Assembly (NCBI GenBank): GCA_025201345.1
Contig: JAIXMG010000030.1
Span: forward strand, 310,001-374,000
DNA from: Thamnidium elegans
Taxonomy: Eukaryota; Mucoromycota; Mucoromycetes; Mucorales; Mucoraceae
Length of the DNA: 64,000 nucleotides
Direction of reading: 5' to 3'
Below the pieces are notes generated by a model, which was not told the origin of the DNA, made no database searches, and was given only the letters and a program-made list of their open reading frames with translations. Of the stretch, positions 46,983-57,211 are shown piece by piece; the first letter of the stretch is position 1; every line of letters begins with the position of its first letter. The position numbers and the translations under genes are program-made.

Positions 46983-47210
46983 ATGAAAAACGGAATACCA
47001 ATAGAATTAAGTTGGGTTATTTCGAATTATGATCAGCTCGATCATATTCTATTTTTCAACCATTTCATCTCCTATTCTCGGCGGCATATTGTAAGGCGTT
47101 TCAAGAAAATTGCTGGTGATTATATCGAAGACAGAGAGAAACGACAAAAGTTGATCCTTGACTACGAGAACTGGAGGAATACTGCCGAAGCAAGATTCTA
47201 CTGGGAATAA
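46983..47210 (+). CDS. Small ORF (75 aa) homologous to the element ORF, intact frame
   Basis: 75 residues: starts MKNGIPIELSWVISNYDQLD, continues HIVRRFKKIAGDYIEDREKR and ends YENWRNTAEARFYWE. Segments match the broken frames of 4607-4830 and 45876-46110, here without frame breaks, though the Ser/Thr-rich extension is absent. Basic and aromatic, predicted helical. The upstream ATG at 46957 runs into a stop, as in the element copies. May be the source-like version of the element's gene or a solo relic. Function unknown. Confidence 0.4.
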   Translation: MKNGIPIELSWVISNYDQLDHILFFNHFISYSRRHIVRRFKKIAGDYIEDREKRQKLILDYENWRNTAEARFYWE

Positions 47211-47723
47211 AGATTTAAATAAATATCAAAATCTTTTTTTTTTACTTTAAACCCTTACCCTCTGTCTTGCTAATAATAACAAACTGTAAATAAAAATTTA
47301 TATTCCCTTTAAGAATAGAACATATGAACTTATATAATACCGGTAATATATGTAAAAAATTTATTAATGGCGGTGGCATACTTTTTCTGATTGAACAGTT
47401 TGCACACCAACGCTGTTATTTTGTATGTAATGTTTAAAAATATTTACAACAGCAGCAATTCTATCCAAGTATCCAAAGATAACAGGGATTTCTTTTACAG
47501 TCGTTGAAAAAAAAACCCCCCTCCACTGTACATTTTCAAAACGTGTTTCTCAGCTCTTCTTATTACTGCTAGTACTGCGCTCTCTGATAAAAGTTTATCT
47601 ATGCACTATTATAAGACATTTACCGCATATCCTCTCTTGTGTTAGATTCCAGTACCGTATTTAAATAATACAATGTGTTTATATACGACAAAAAAAAATT
47701 TTATTAGGTTTAAAAAAAAAAAA
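47211..47723. other. Spacer downstream of GDI
   Basis: No supported gene; overlapping small frames on both strands near the GDI 3' end are shadows. Confidence 0.4.
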
Positions 47724-49352
47724 TTAAGCAGCGTTGACTTCTTCCCCATTCTCTCTCTTCTTAAGAACCAAAGGTTCACCAGTGATACGACGCCACATAT
47801 CATGAACATCATCACAAACGGTTTCGAAATGAGATGTAGCATCATAAGAACGAGAGATAAAGACATTATCTTGCTTACCATCTTCAATAGGAACTTCCAA
47901 AGGAGATTCATGAACGAATCTATATATAAAAGATTTAGTATATAGACCCCCATTATACATCTATAAAAAAAACTTACACATCTTGAATAGGACCTAAAAG
48001 CTTTAAGCCTTCCTTAATTTCTTCAGAAGGATTAGCGGTTTCAACAATAGTAGATACAATAGCTAAATAATAACCCTTGGGACAAACCATATGGGCATCA
48101 CTAACACAAGCAATATAGATATCATGTTTACGACCAACTTGACTTTGGGGAATAACAATTTGACAAGAATCGCTATCGTTGGTACTGGGAATAGGGTGGG
48201 TCAAAAGACAGATGGCACGAACAACAGAACCAACCTTCTTTACGTTGAGGGGTGCATAAGAAGGATCACAAATAACCATCTTGGCATGAACTGTTTCGTC
48301 ACCTGCCTTAACACCGATTACTTTTCCTTGATCGTTATAAATTAATTCCTTAGCGTCTGTATTTAACATATAAGTTCCACCATAAACAGCAGAAAGTCTA
48401 TAATATTAAAAAAAAAAAGGGTTAAATAAAAAAATATTTTTGCATGAATTTTTTTTTTTTTTTTTTTTTTTTACCTGGCAAAAGCTTGAGGTAAATCACC
48501 TAAACCGTAAAGAGGATAGATATAAGGAGATTTACCGTAACGAAGTACAGAAGCAGCATATAATCTAACTTTTTCAACAGTATCACGAGCAGTTTGACCA
48601 AGATAAGAATCGTCTAAATGAAGAGCCATAGCGTGACCAATAAATTCTTGAGTACCAGCAGCCAAACCAAACTTTTTAAATACTTCAGTCATGGTATTAC
48701 GATCAATATCAAGACCTTGGTGAGTAGCAGGATCATTATCTTTATAAGCTTCAGCCCAAACCAAAAAGTTCTTCATACGACGCTTTTCAAAGATACCCAT
48801 TAAAGGAGAAGAAAGTGCTTCGGTTGCATTAGCAGGAACCTTACTGACACGTCCACCACTGTATACATAAGAACCGGCAATTTGCTTGAATTCCAAGTAA
48901 CGGGTAACGTCGGTATGTGTCAAGAAACGAACAATCTCTCCGTTAGCCATCATAAACTTGGGAATCAAATCAATGTTCCAATCACGATCACGACCCAAGG
49001 ACTCTGCTGGCTTTTGATCAGGTCTAAACTTGTTATAAAACTATATATATATAATAAAAAAAAGTTAGTTGATGTTGCTCTATCCTCTTTTTATCTCTCT
49101 CTCTCTTTTTTTTTCTTTCTTTTTCTTTTTTTACTTACTTGAGTCAAGTTTAAAGAAGCAGACTCGGCACCATAGTAGTCATTACGGTCCATATGGAGTA
49201 CCTTCTTTCCATCAACAGAGAGAAGACCGGATAAGATACACTCGGTTAAACCGGTACCTAAAACAATAACATCATATTCAGCGTCCTAAAAAAAATTTAA
49301 CATGCACTTAGTTATATACTTTTTTACTGAAGTCATCATCATCTTTTACCAT
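47724..49352 (-). CDS. GDI1: Rab GDP-dissociation inhibitor
   Basis: Exons 49350-49352, 49139-49285, 48475-49040, 47978-48397 and 47724-47919 give 443 residues, the standard GDI length. Motifs: [17 protein letters not shown] (dinucleotide-fold-like start), [65 protein letters not shown], and [15 protein letters not shown] near the end. GDI extracts prenylated Rab-GDP from membranes and recycles it in all vesicle transport. The first coding exon is only the ATG, followed by a phase-0 intron (49286-49349); the next codon is GAC, matching the usual M-D start of GDI. The gene is divergent from the universal-stress protein gene. Confidence 0.95.
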
Positions 49353-50237
49353 TTTATTTTTTTACAAAAAATATATTAAAAACGATAAAAAAAAAAAAAA
49401 AAAAAAGAAGAAAAAGCTGTGTTCTGGGTTAAATGACGTGTTTCAATAGAGGATCAACCAATCAAGTGCGCTAAGGTTTGCTCAAAAGGCATACAAACAC
49501 ATGAGGTAATAATGTTTTTTTTTTTTTTTGAAAAATCAATTAGGCTTAACTCTTTTCCTCTATTTCTTGTATTACGCGTAACAAAAACCTGCGGATAACT
49601 TGAATAGACAATGAATGTAATAACTTGTAGGCTGATATTTCGTTGTAGCTGTTAGGTTAAAAAACGATTCTTTTTTGCGAAAACTTGTCTCCTCTTCAAA
49701 GCTGATTGTCTCCGCAACGCGCGTGTTTTTGGATCTGCTAATAAAAAAGGGTTTTTCTCTTTACATCTCAAATCTGTGTGTATTGGTAGGGGGATCATAT
49801 ATTATCCCATGATCAAAGTGGCTCAACCTGTATTGCAGATATAAAAAAGAAAGGGTAACAAAAAAAAAGCTCACATGAATTTTAAGCACTATTTGGCGGG
49901 AAACAAATAACTTAATTCAAAAAAAAAAAATGTTCTTTCAAATATCATAAACGCAATGTTCCCCGTACTAGACTTATTATATGTGCAAGGTTTTAACTAG
50001 CTATATTTGTGTATATTAAAATCATCTTTAATATCTACAAGTACTAAAAAAAAGAAAAGTATGGCTCAAAAATGATAAAAAAAAAGGCACGGCATAAAAA
50101 ACTTGGTCAAAAAAGTTCTTAGTTTTTTTTTTTTTTTTTTGTCTCGCGGTATTTTAAACAATCAAATACGTACAAAAACCCTAGTGAGGAAAATTTACTC
50201 TTTTTGTTAAGCTTCTTCTTTTCCTTCTTTAAAAAAA
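49353..50237. promoter_or_regulatory. Divergent promoter region, GDI and USP genes
   Basis: 885 bp with no supported gene. Long A-run at 49388-49406, T-runs at 49514-49529 and 50124-50140; a TTTTCCTTCTTT leader precedes the USP start. Confidence 0.4.
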
Positions 50238-51142
50238 ATGACACCAACAGAAAAAAAAGATGAAAACTTTGTTAGAGTAGTATCCTTTGATACAATGACC
50301 AATGCGGATTTACCAGACTATTCATTTACGTTACGAGGAAAATCTGCTGAATTTAAACGTACCAGACGATCTCGAACATTTATGGTTGCTACTGATTTAG
50401 CAAATTATAGTGAATATGCACTTACTTGGGCAACTGACGTAAAGTTTAATCTACTATCTTTAATTGATTGACTACTAATAAAAATGAATATAGGAAATTA
50501 TGGATGAAGGCGATGAACTAATTGTATTAAGGGTTGTAACTGTAGATATGAATGGTAAATATAGATGTGTATAACTTATCTTCATAATTCTTAACAAACG
50601 TAAAGATAAAAAAGGAAATATTTCAAATCAGTTAGAATTTGAAGCAAAACAATCGAGAGAAACAGCAAAACAAGTAATGAATAATATTATGAAAAAGACT
50701 CAATCAGAGAAAAAGGTTTTCTATATATGTGCATAATACAAATACAATACAAAAAAAAACTTATACGCCTTTTATATATATATATATATATATTTAGATA
50801 AGCGTAGTAATTGAATTCGTTATCGGTAAAGTCCAAGACACCATTCAAAAGATGATAACCTTGTACCAACCTTCACTTTTAATTGTTGGTACACGAGGCT
50901 TATCTGAATTTAAAGGCATGTTACTTGGAAGTATCTCCAAATACTGTTTACAGCACTCACCTGTCCCAGTTGCAGTTGTTCGACCCGAAGACCAAAAAGT
51001 CAAAAAATCAAAAAGATTTACGGGATTAATGAAACTAGGAAGTCTAACCAGTGAAGATGAAGAGACATCAACGGATGGATTATTTAATAAATTATCCATA
51101 AAGCAGCGTAAATACCGTTCTAGATCTGCTTCTCCTTCATAA
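50238..51142 (+). CDS. Universal stress protein (UspA) family
   Basis: Four exons (50238-50438, 50494-50554, 50606-50715, 50798-51142) give 238 residues. The UspA fold starts at RTFMVATDLANYSEYALTWA, continues GDELIVLRVVTVDMN, ISVVIEFVIGKVQDTIQKMI, and ends with the nucleotide loop PSLLIVGTRGLSEFKGMLLG then SISKYCLQHSPVPVAVVRPE, which has the G-2x-G-9x-G-S ATP-binding spacing. A C-terminal Ser/Arg-rich tail follows (KQRKYRSRSASPS). Function in fungi is poorly defined; an ATP-binding stress-related role is inferred from family. Confidence 0.88.
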
Positions 51143-51260
51143 TAAAAATTTATGCCATTATTTGGTTACACCATTGACAATAATAACAATAAAAAAAAAA
51201 GGGACTTTTAAACTTTTTTCTGTTCTCCCCCCCCCACCCCTTTTTTTTTTCTTCAATACA

Positions 51261-52281
51261 ATGTTGAAACTAGCCATCTTATTCACGTTACTAGTTTCAA
51301 GCGTATTGACTACAAAAACAGAGTTTGAACGTCGTATTGTTGCTCTTGGTGATCTCCATGGTGATTTACCAAACACACTAGCAATTTTGAAATTCTCAAA
51401 TATCATTGACGAAGATCACCACTGGATCGGTGGGGATGCTATCTTTGTCCAAACTGTAATACTAATAATAATAACACACTTACTAACAATTATCTCCCCC
51501 ATTTTATTAATTATTATTATATATGTAGGGAGACGTCGTTGACCGTGGTTTAGATACTATAGCACTCTACGAACTTATCCAAAACCTTCGTGAGGAAGCA
51601 CCGCTTCAAGGCGGTCTTGTGATCCCATTATTAGGTAACCACGAAATTATGAATTTGGTAGGCGACTGGCGGTACGTATACCCAGGCGAGCCCGAGACAT
51701 TTGGCGGTGTAGCTCAACGTAAAAAAGCATTTGAAGCTGACGGATTTATTGGTGAATACTTGACATTATTAAACATCACTACCCGAGTAGGTTCCACTGT
51801 ATTTTGTCACGGTGGTATTACTCCTCATTTTAGTAAATCGGGTATTGATTGGATTAACGATCAAACACATGAGAGTATCATTCCCTATATGCATTCACAA
51901 GGTCGCAGTGGAGATAAACATGGTATCTTTGGCGGTAAAGGTCCTACATGGTATAGAGGGTACGCATTAGATGACGAAGATGAGGTATGTAGTGTTCTAG
52001 ACGCCGCTTTAGAACTTTTGGAAGCGAACCGTATGGTTGTTGGTCACACAGTACAACACGACGGCGCTATTCACACTCGTTGTGGCGGAAAAGTAATTTT
52101 GATCGATATTGGTATCTCTAGTGCATACGGTGGTAGAAAGGGAGCTTTAGAAATTCGTGGTAATGAGGCTGTGGCTTTATACGCTGATCGTAATGAAGAT
52201 TTACCCAATCCTCCTCCATATATTCCATTACACCAACGTTCTAACCCAGTGGATCAAACTGTAATTCATCAAGAATTATAA
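51261..52281 (+). CDS. Secreted Shewanella-like PPP-family metallophosphatase
   Basis: Two exons (51261-51455, 51529-52281) give 315 residues. N-terminal signal peptide MLKLAILFTLLVSSVLT. Metal-binding motifs in order: VALGDLHGDL, GDVVDRG (split by the intron, QT then GDVVDRG), PLLGNHEIMN, VFCHGGITPHF and VVGHTVQHDG, all PPP/calcineurin-like signatures. The spacing and HGG...VGHT fit Shewanella-like phosphatases (SLP), which act on phosphotyrosine or phosphoserine substrates. The final part (DLPNPPPYIPLHQR) is Pro-rich. Likely located in the secretory pathway or outside. The 3' end converges on the first cysteine-rich gene. Confidence 0.9.
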
Positions 52282-52530
52282 ACTTTTTTTTTCTTTTTTC
52301 TTTTTCTTTGAAATATATACAAATTAATTTTAAACATGTCTCATTTCTTAAAGTCACGTCTATTATGTAAGAAACAACCCGCCAACAATTGTACACAGAC
52401 TATGAGCTTTAGTTTCTGTTTTAGTCTTTTTCTACTGACAAAAAAGTATAACCTTATATATCGAATCGAAAGTAAAAAGAATTATTTTTATTGTTGTCAT
52501 TAATGGTAAGATATAGTAAAAAGTATCAAC

Positions 52531-52917
52531 TTAAAATTTTCGAGATAAGGATACAGTTAATAAGCAAATAAACATTAAAGCCAAAATAAAACTTGCTTGA
52601 TTGAGAGTAGCAGCACTTTCTCTAGTGGGAATAGCTTCCGTAATTTTAGGAATAGGTAGAGTTTCATCAATATTCTCACATACGGCAAATTGGTTACCAA
52701 CAGGCAACGTATCATTCACTCCATCTGTAGCGACATATACCCTAAGTCTAAAACATGTTTGCAAAGCGGTATTAGCACAGTTTAAGTTGCTAGTATCCGA
52801 ACAACTTTCGCTAACGACAGTACCATCGGCAGCATTAGACCACGAGCACACCGAGAATCTTATGTTTCCACACACAGTATCAGGACAAGAAAAGCTTTTT
52901 TCTGCGTCGCACAACAT
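52531..52917 (-). CDS. Cysteine-rich, C-terminally membrane-anchored protein, copy 1 of 3
   Basis: Single exon, 128 residues. Cys at 3, 11, 16, 24, 39, 47, 55 and 80 are conserved among all three copies; a ninth lies in the membrane segment. The sequence begins MLCDAEKSFSCPDTVC, contains DGVNDTLPVGNQFAVC with a possible N-glycosylation site, and ends ESAATLNQASF, a hydrophobic stretch ILALMFICLLTVSL and SRKF. No N-terminal signal peptide is visible; a C-terminal anchor of about 18-20 residues is. I do not recognise the family. The ATG at 52917 follows TATATAAA. A longer in-frame extension lacks an ATG. Confidence 0.75.
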   Translation of the reverse strand: MLCDAEKSFSCPDTVCGNIRFSVCSWSNAADGTVVSESCSDTSNLNCANTALQTCFRLRVYVATDGVNDTLPVGNQFAVCENIDETLPIPKITEAIPTRESAATLNQASFILALMFICLLTVSLSRKF

Positions 52918-53001
52918 TTTATATAACGAAAGAAAAGTAAAAAAAAAAAAAAAAAACGATAAACTATAGAAAAGCAAGCATTTTATAGCTACACGTTAAG
53001 G

Positions 53002-53031
53002 AAATGTAACGACTGACTTATTGTTACATTT
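53002..53031. promoter_or_regulatory. Promoter palindrome of cysteine-rich gene 1
   Basis: AAATGTAAC (53002-53010), 12-nt spacer, GTTACATTT (53023-53031): perfect 9-bp inverted repeat 85 bp upstream of the ATG, followed toward the gene by a TATA box (CTATAAAATGCTTGC). Confidence 0.7.
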
Positions 53032-53779
53032 TTGCTTAGCGTTCACACATCTGTCTGAATATGGTTTTTCTGTAGATTATGCGTTCTAATAAATGAGCAA
53101 CACATAAATTTTATGTCCCTCAACACCGTACCACCAAAAAACGTTATAAAAGTGCTTAGCAGATATGTTCTATCCTTAATACTTTAATTGTTTCACATTA
53201 CAATTTATTTATTTTTTTACCAGCGCCTATCGCAGTTAAAAAAACATCTCTCTTCAATCGTATACGCCACAAAGCGTACAAATATAACTTGGTACAACAT
53301 TCGCTAAAAAAGGTAAACATGTTTGGCTTTATCATCCCACCACTCTATAGTTGAGCAAAAATGGTGTAACTACCCAAATAAAATATCTAGGATAAATGGA
53401 AGCTTACATAAATAAAATTGTCTCAAAGGACAGTAGATTTAAATTAGTTACGTGTTTGATTACAATTTTGTTAAAAAAATATATCTTTACATTGAACTTC
53501 CTTTACTTAATGCATGTAGTAGAATATGTGCTTAAACATCTCCGTAGTAATTAAAAAGTTAACGTACACTCGTTTCTAGATAAATTACTTTATCAGTTTT
53601 ATAGACTTAAAACAAGTCATAATCCTTCAAAGCAAAGAGAATAAATCTAGCACTGGACGAAAATCTGATAATTTAGTTGTATTTTTTTTTTATATTAATC
53701 TTGTATATTGAAAGGGGGGGTTTATTATTATAATTAAATGTAATGTTATTGAAAATAAATGACATGGTAAACTATTTAC
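53032..53779. other. Spacer of the cysteine-rich array, unit 1
   Basis: No gene besides the repeated flank blocks described for the array. ORF fragments here are not conserved between units. Confidence 0.4.
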
Positions 53780-54136
53780 TTAAAATTTTCGGGACAAGGA
53801 AACAGTTAATAAGCAAATAAACATTAAAACCAAAATAAAATTTGCTTGATTGAGAGTAGCAGCACTTTCTTCAGGAACAGGTATAGCGAAAAGCCCACAC
53901 ACGGCAACTTGATTACCAACAGGCAACGTATCATTCACTCCATTCGTACTGACATACGCGGTAAGTTTAGAACATGATTCAAAAGCGAAATAATCGCAGT
54001 TTAATTTACTAGTATCCGAACAACTATCGTAAATAACAGTCGAGTTGTCATTCGTAGTCCCCCCACACACCGAGAATCGTACGTTTTCACACTGAGTATC
54101 AGGACAAGTAAATGACTGTTTTTCGTCGCACAACAT
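53780..54136 (-). CDS. Cysteine-rich, C-terminally membrane-anchored protein, copy 2 of 3
   Basis: Single exon, 118 residues. All eight core cysteines are kept (3, 11, 16, 24, 39, 47, 55, 80). The linker before the anchor is shorter by about 10 residues (GLFAIPVPE) than in copies 1 and 3. The anchor ESAATLNQANFILVLMFICL and the tail LSRKF are nearly unchanged. The body shows many substitutions (EKQSFTCPDTQCENV, KLTAYVSTNGVNDT), so the anchor is more conserved than the ectodomain-like part. No recognised domain. Confidence 0.75.
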   Translation of the reverse strand: MLCDEKQSFTCPDTQCENVRFSVCGGTTNDNSTVIYDSCSDTSKLNCDYFAFESCSKLTAYVSTNGVNDTLPVGNQVAVCGLFAIPVPEESAATLNQANFILVLMFICLLTVSLSRKF

Positions 54137-54197
54137 TTTGTATAACGAAAAGCGATAAAGTATAGAAAAGCAAGCATTTTATAGATGTATGTTAAGG

Positions 54198-54227
54198 AAA
54201 TGTAACAAGTGGCTTATTGTTACATTT
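54198..54227. promoter_or_regulatory. Promoter palindrome of cysteine-rich gene 2
   Basis: AAATGTAAC-N12-GTTACATTT with the same spacing as genes 1 and 3; spacer sequence differs (AAGTGGCTTATT), arms do not. TATA box follows at the same distance. Confidence 0.7.
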
Positions 54228-54930
54228 TTGCTTAGCACGCACAATATATAAATTTTGTGTAGCTCGAAACTGCGTCACTAAAAACGTCATATAATGTTTA
54301 GCAGGTATGTTTTATCTAAATAATAGTAGGGCCAAAAGTATAATTATCCTTACTACTTCGATATTTCTCAATTGCTTCCCATTACAAAAAAAAAAAAAAA
54401 AAAAAAAAATTACTACGACTATTGCAGTTAAAAAAACATCTTTCTCTTCAATCGTATACGCCACAAAGCGTACAAATATAACTTGGTACAACATTCGCTA
54501 AAAAAGATAAACATGTTTGGCTTTATCATCCCACCACTCTATAGTTGAGCAAAAATGGTGTAACTACCCAAATAAAATATCTAGGATAAATGGAAGCTTA
54601 CATAAATAAAATTGTCTCAAAGGACAGTAGATTTAAATTAGTTGTGTGCCTGATTTCAATTTTGTCAAAAAAAAATATATCTTTACAATGAACTTGCGTG
54701 TACTGAAACATTTCTGTATTAATTAAGAAGTTAATGTATGCTCGTTTCTAGATAAATTATTTTATCAGTTTTACACTTACAACAATTCATGATCCCTCAA
54801 CGCAAAGAGATTAAATCTAGTATTGGTCGAAAAGCTGATAATTTAGTTGTATTTTTCTTTTAATCTTGTTTATCGAAAGGATTCTTTTTATTATAATTAA
54901 AAAATAAAAGATATAGTAAAAGGTATCAAC
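54228..54930. other. Spacer of the cysteine-rich array, unit 2
   Basis: Repeated flank sequence with a 24-nt A-run near 54386-54409; no gene supported. Confidence 0.4.
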
Positions 54931-55320
54931 TTAAAATTTTCGAGATAAGGATACAGTTAATAAGCAAATAAACATTAAAGCCAAAATAAAATTTGCTTGA
55001 TTGAGAGTAGCAGCACTTTCTTTAGTGGGAAGGCCTTCAGTAACTTCAGGAAAAGGTAGAGTCTCATCGATAAACTCACATATGGCAATTTGATTACCAA
55101 CAGGCAACGTATTATTCACTCCATCTGTACCGACATACATCCTAAGTCTAAAACATGTTTGCAAAGCGAAATCATCGCAGTTTAATTCACTAGTATCCGA
55201 ACAACTATCGTAAATAATAGTCGTGTTATCATCCGTAGTAGTCCCCGCGCATACCGAGAACCTTATGTTTCCACACACAGTATCAGGACAAGAAAAGTTT
55301 TGTCTTATGTCGCACAACAT
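54931..55320 (-). CDS. Cysteine-rich, C-terminally membrane-anchored protein, copy 3 of 3
   Basis: Single exon, 129 residues, closest to copy 1 (CPDTVCGNIRFSVC, ALQTCFRLRMYVGTDGVNNT, FIDETLPFPEV). Eight core cysteines kept at 3, 11, 16, 24, 40, 48, 56, 81. The anchor is ESAATLNQANFILALMFICL with tail LSRKF. Family unrecognised. All three copies have open, undamaged frames, which argues that each is under selection. Confidence 0.75.
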   Translation of the reverse strand: MLCDIRQNFSCPDTVCGNIRFSVCAGTTTDDNTTIIYDSCSDTSELNCDDFALQTCFRLRMYVGTDGVNNTLPVGNQIAICEFIDETLPFPEVTEGLPTKESAATLNQANFILALMFICLLTVSLSRKF

Positions 55321-55399
55321 TTTATATAGTGAAAGAAAAGGAAAAAAAAAAAAACGATAAACTATAGAAAAGCAAGCATTTTATAGCTACATGTTAAGG

Positions 55400-55429
55400 A
55401 AATGTAACGACTGACTTATTGTTACATTT
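55400..55429. promoter_or_regulatory. Promoter palindrome of cysteine-rich gene 3
   Basis: AAATGTAAC-N12-GTTACATTT, same arms and spacing as the other two units; followed by CTATAAAATGCTTGC toward the gene. Confidence 0.7.
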
Positions 55430-57211
55430 TTGATTAGCGTTCACACATCTGTCTGAATATGGTTTTTCTGTAGATTATGCGTTCTAATAAATGAGCAGCA
55501 CATAAATTTTATGTCCCTCAACACCGTACCACCAAAAAACGTTATAAAAGTGCTTAGCAGATATGTTTTATCTAAATAATAGTAGGCCCAAAAAGTATAA
55601 TTATCCTTACTACTTTGATGTTTCTCAATTTCTTCACATTAAAAAAATACTACGACTATTGCAGTTAAAAAAAAAAAAAACTCTCTTCGACCGTATATGC
55701 CATTTTATTTCTACAAAGCATACAAATATAACTTGGTACAACATTCGCTAGAAAAGCAAACACTATAGCTGAGCAAGAATGGTGTAACTACCCCCAATAC
55801 CCAGGATTAGTGAAAGCATACATAAATAGATCGTCTCAAAGAATATTATATTAAAGCTAGTAGTGTGCTTGATTTCAATTTTGTTAAAAAAATATATCCT
55901 TACAATGAACTTGCTTTACTTAATGTATGTATGTGCTAAAACATCTCCGTATTAATTAGAAAGTTGATGTATACTCGTTTCTAGATAACTTATTTTATCA
56001 GATTTATACACTTAAAACAATTATGAATTTTAACAGCTATTCTTGTGATCCCTCAAAGCAAAGAGAATAAATCTAATACTGGACGAAAGCGCATATTTTG
56101 GTCTTAGCTCTCAAAATGAACAAGTAGATATTTCAACGATAAATAATACTGAGAACGAGGAGAGGCAAGGTCGAATTTATGGAAGAAATTACCACCAAGA
56201 TGTATGACTCTACCATTACATGAAAGCCATACAAATCAAGTGAAAGGGCAGCTAATCCCTTAAATGCTTAATTGAACTTTCTGTATGTAATTTTATCGTA
56301 AAAAAACATTGCCCTTTTTGTTGATCTTTCTGCGATAGTAATATTATACTGTGTATTATATTAAGGTATGCAATTATTTAAGTTATTCTTAGTTTTTAGT
56401 AAACTAAACTATGAGTGGCAACATATATGATTAGAAGTATAAAAACTAATGGTAAGTACATATTATGCCTAAATATTTGAGAAGATCATCTAAATAGTGC
56501 CCAACTACAGTTACACAACCCCATTGGATTAAAAAAAAAAGTGACTGCAGAAATTTTTAAAATGTAGGGGTTGGGTTCTAAAAACTTTCAAAAAGGTATA
56601 AAAAGGGCCGCAAAAAAAAAACTGAGAAATCTTTAATTAACTCCTGCTACCGCCGTTCTTTCTTGTTGTACATAACAAAAAAGCGGTTCTTCTTCGAAGA
56701 ACAGGTCAGAAGAAATCAAGCCCGATTAATCACCGAGGATAATTATCAGTTTATCTAAGGCTTCATGCTCTGGCTAAAGATTATAAAAAATCTTTTTTTA
56801 CTAAAATAAATAAAAATGAAAAAAAAAAATAACACGCGACTGAAACATCAAATGTAAAAAAAAAAGGCAGTACAAAAAAGGCAGTACGAAAAAAAAAGCA
56901 GCTGAAAATATCTAAAAAGGCAAAAAACTTCAAACCACCCGAGATAGAAAGATCTCGCTTCGGTTAAAGGGGAACCTTTTTTTTTAAAAAAAAATAACAT
57001 CTTGTTTTCCTATTAGCCTGCTTCTAACGGAATCAACCCGTACAGTTTAATAAATAAACGCGAGGCTTTGTCAATAGTACATATCGGGCCTGGTATTTTT
57101 TTTATTATGTTACACGCTTCAATTGGGGAGACAACAAGGAATATATAATCCCTTTTTTCTTGGATAGTCTCTCTCTTCCTCTTCTTCTTTTTTTTTTTAC
57201 TTGTTTTATAT
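55430..57211. other. Gene-free stretch right of the array
   Basis: 55430-56092 is the flank of array unit 3. 56093-57211 has no supported gene. It contains a short palindrome GTTCTTCTTCGAAGAAC (56686-56702) and CGAGAT-N6-ATCTCG (56940-56957), then a T-run/A-run palindrome (56979-56993). No tRNA could be folded here. Confidence 0.4.

Larger units (their letters stand above)
52531..56092 (-). repeat. Three-unit tandem array of the cysteine-rich gene with flanks
   Basis: Units of about 1.15-1.25 kb: stops at 52531, 53780 and 54931. Shared in each unit are the gene, the promoter palindrome, a block ATACGCCACAAAGCGTACAA (53263, 54458 and diverged near 55694), ACTTGGTACAACATTCGCTA, and AGCAAAGAGAATAAATCTA (53631, 54800, 56058). 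Units 1 and 3 share the protein insert ENIDETLPIP-type linker and closest promoter; unit 2 is shorter. Confidence 0.85.

Noticed and set aside
52977..53010. Signal peptide for the cysteine-rich proteins from ATGCTTGCTTTTCTATA upstream
   Set aside because: That ATG is out of frame or followed by a stop in all three units; it is better read as part of a conserved TATA-box region.
56935..56990. Possible tRNA around the CGAGAT...ATCTCG stem
   Set aside because: No acceptor stem, D-arm or T-loop consensus fits around it.
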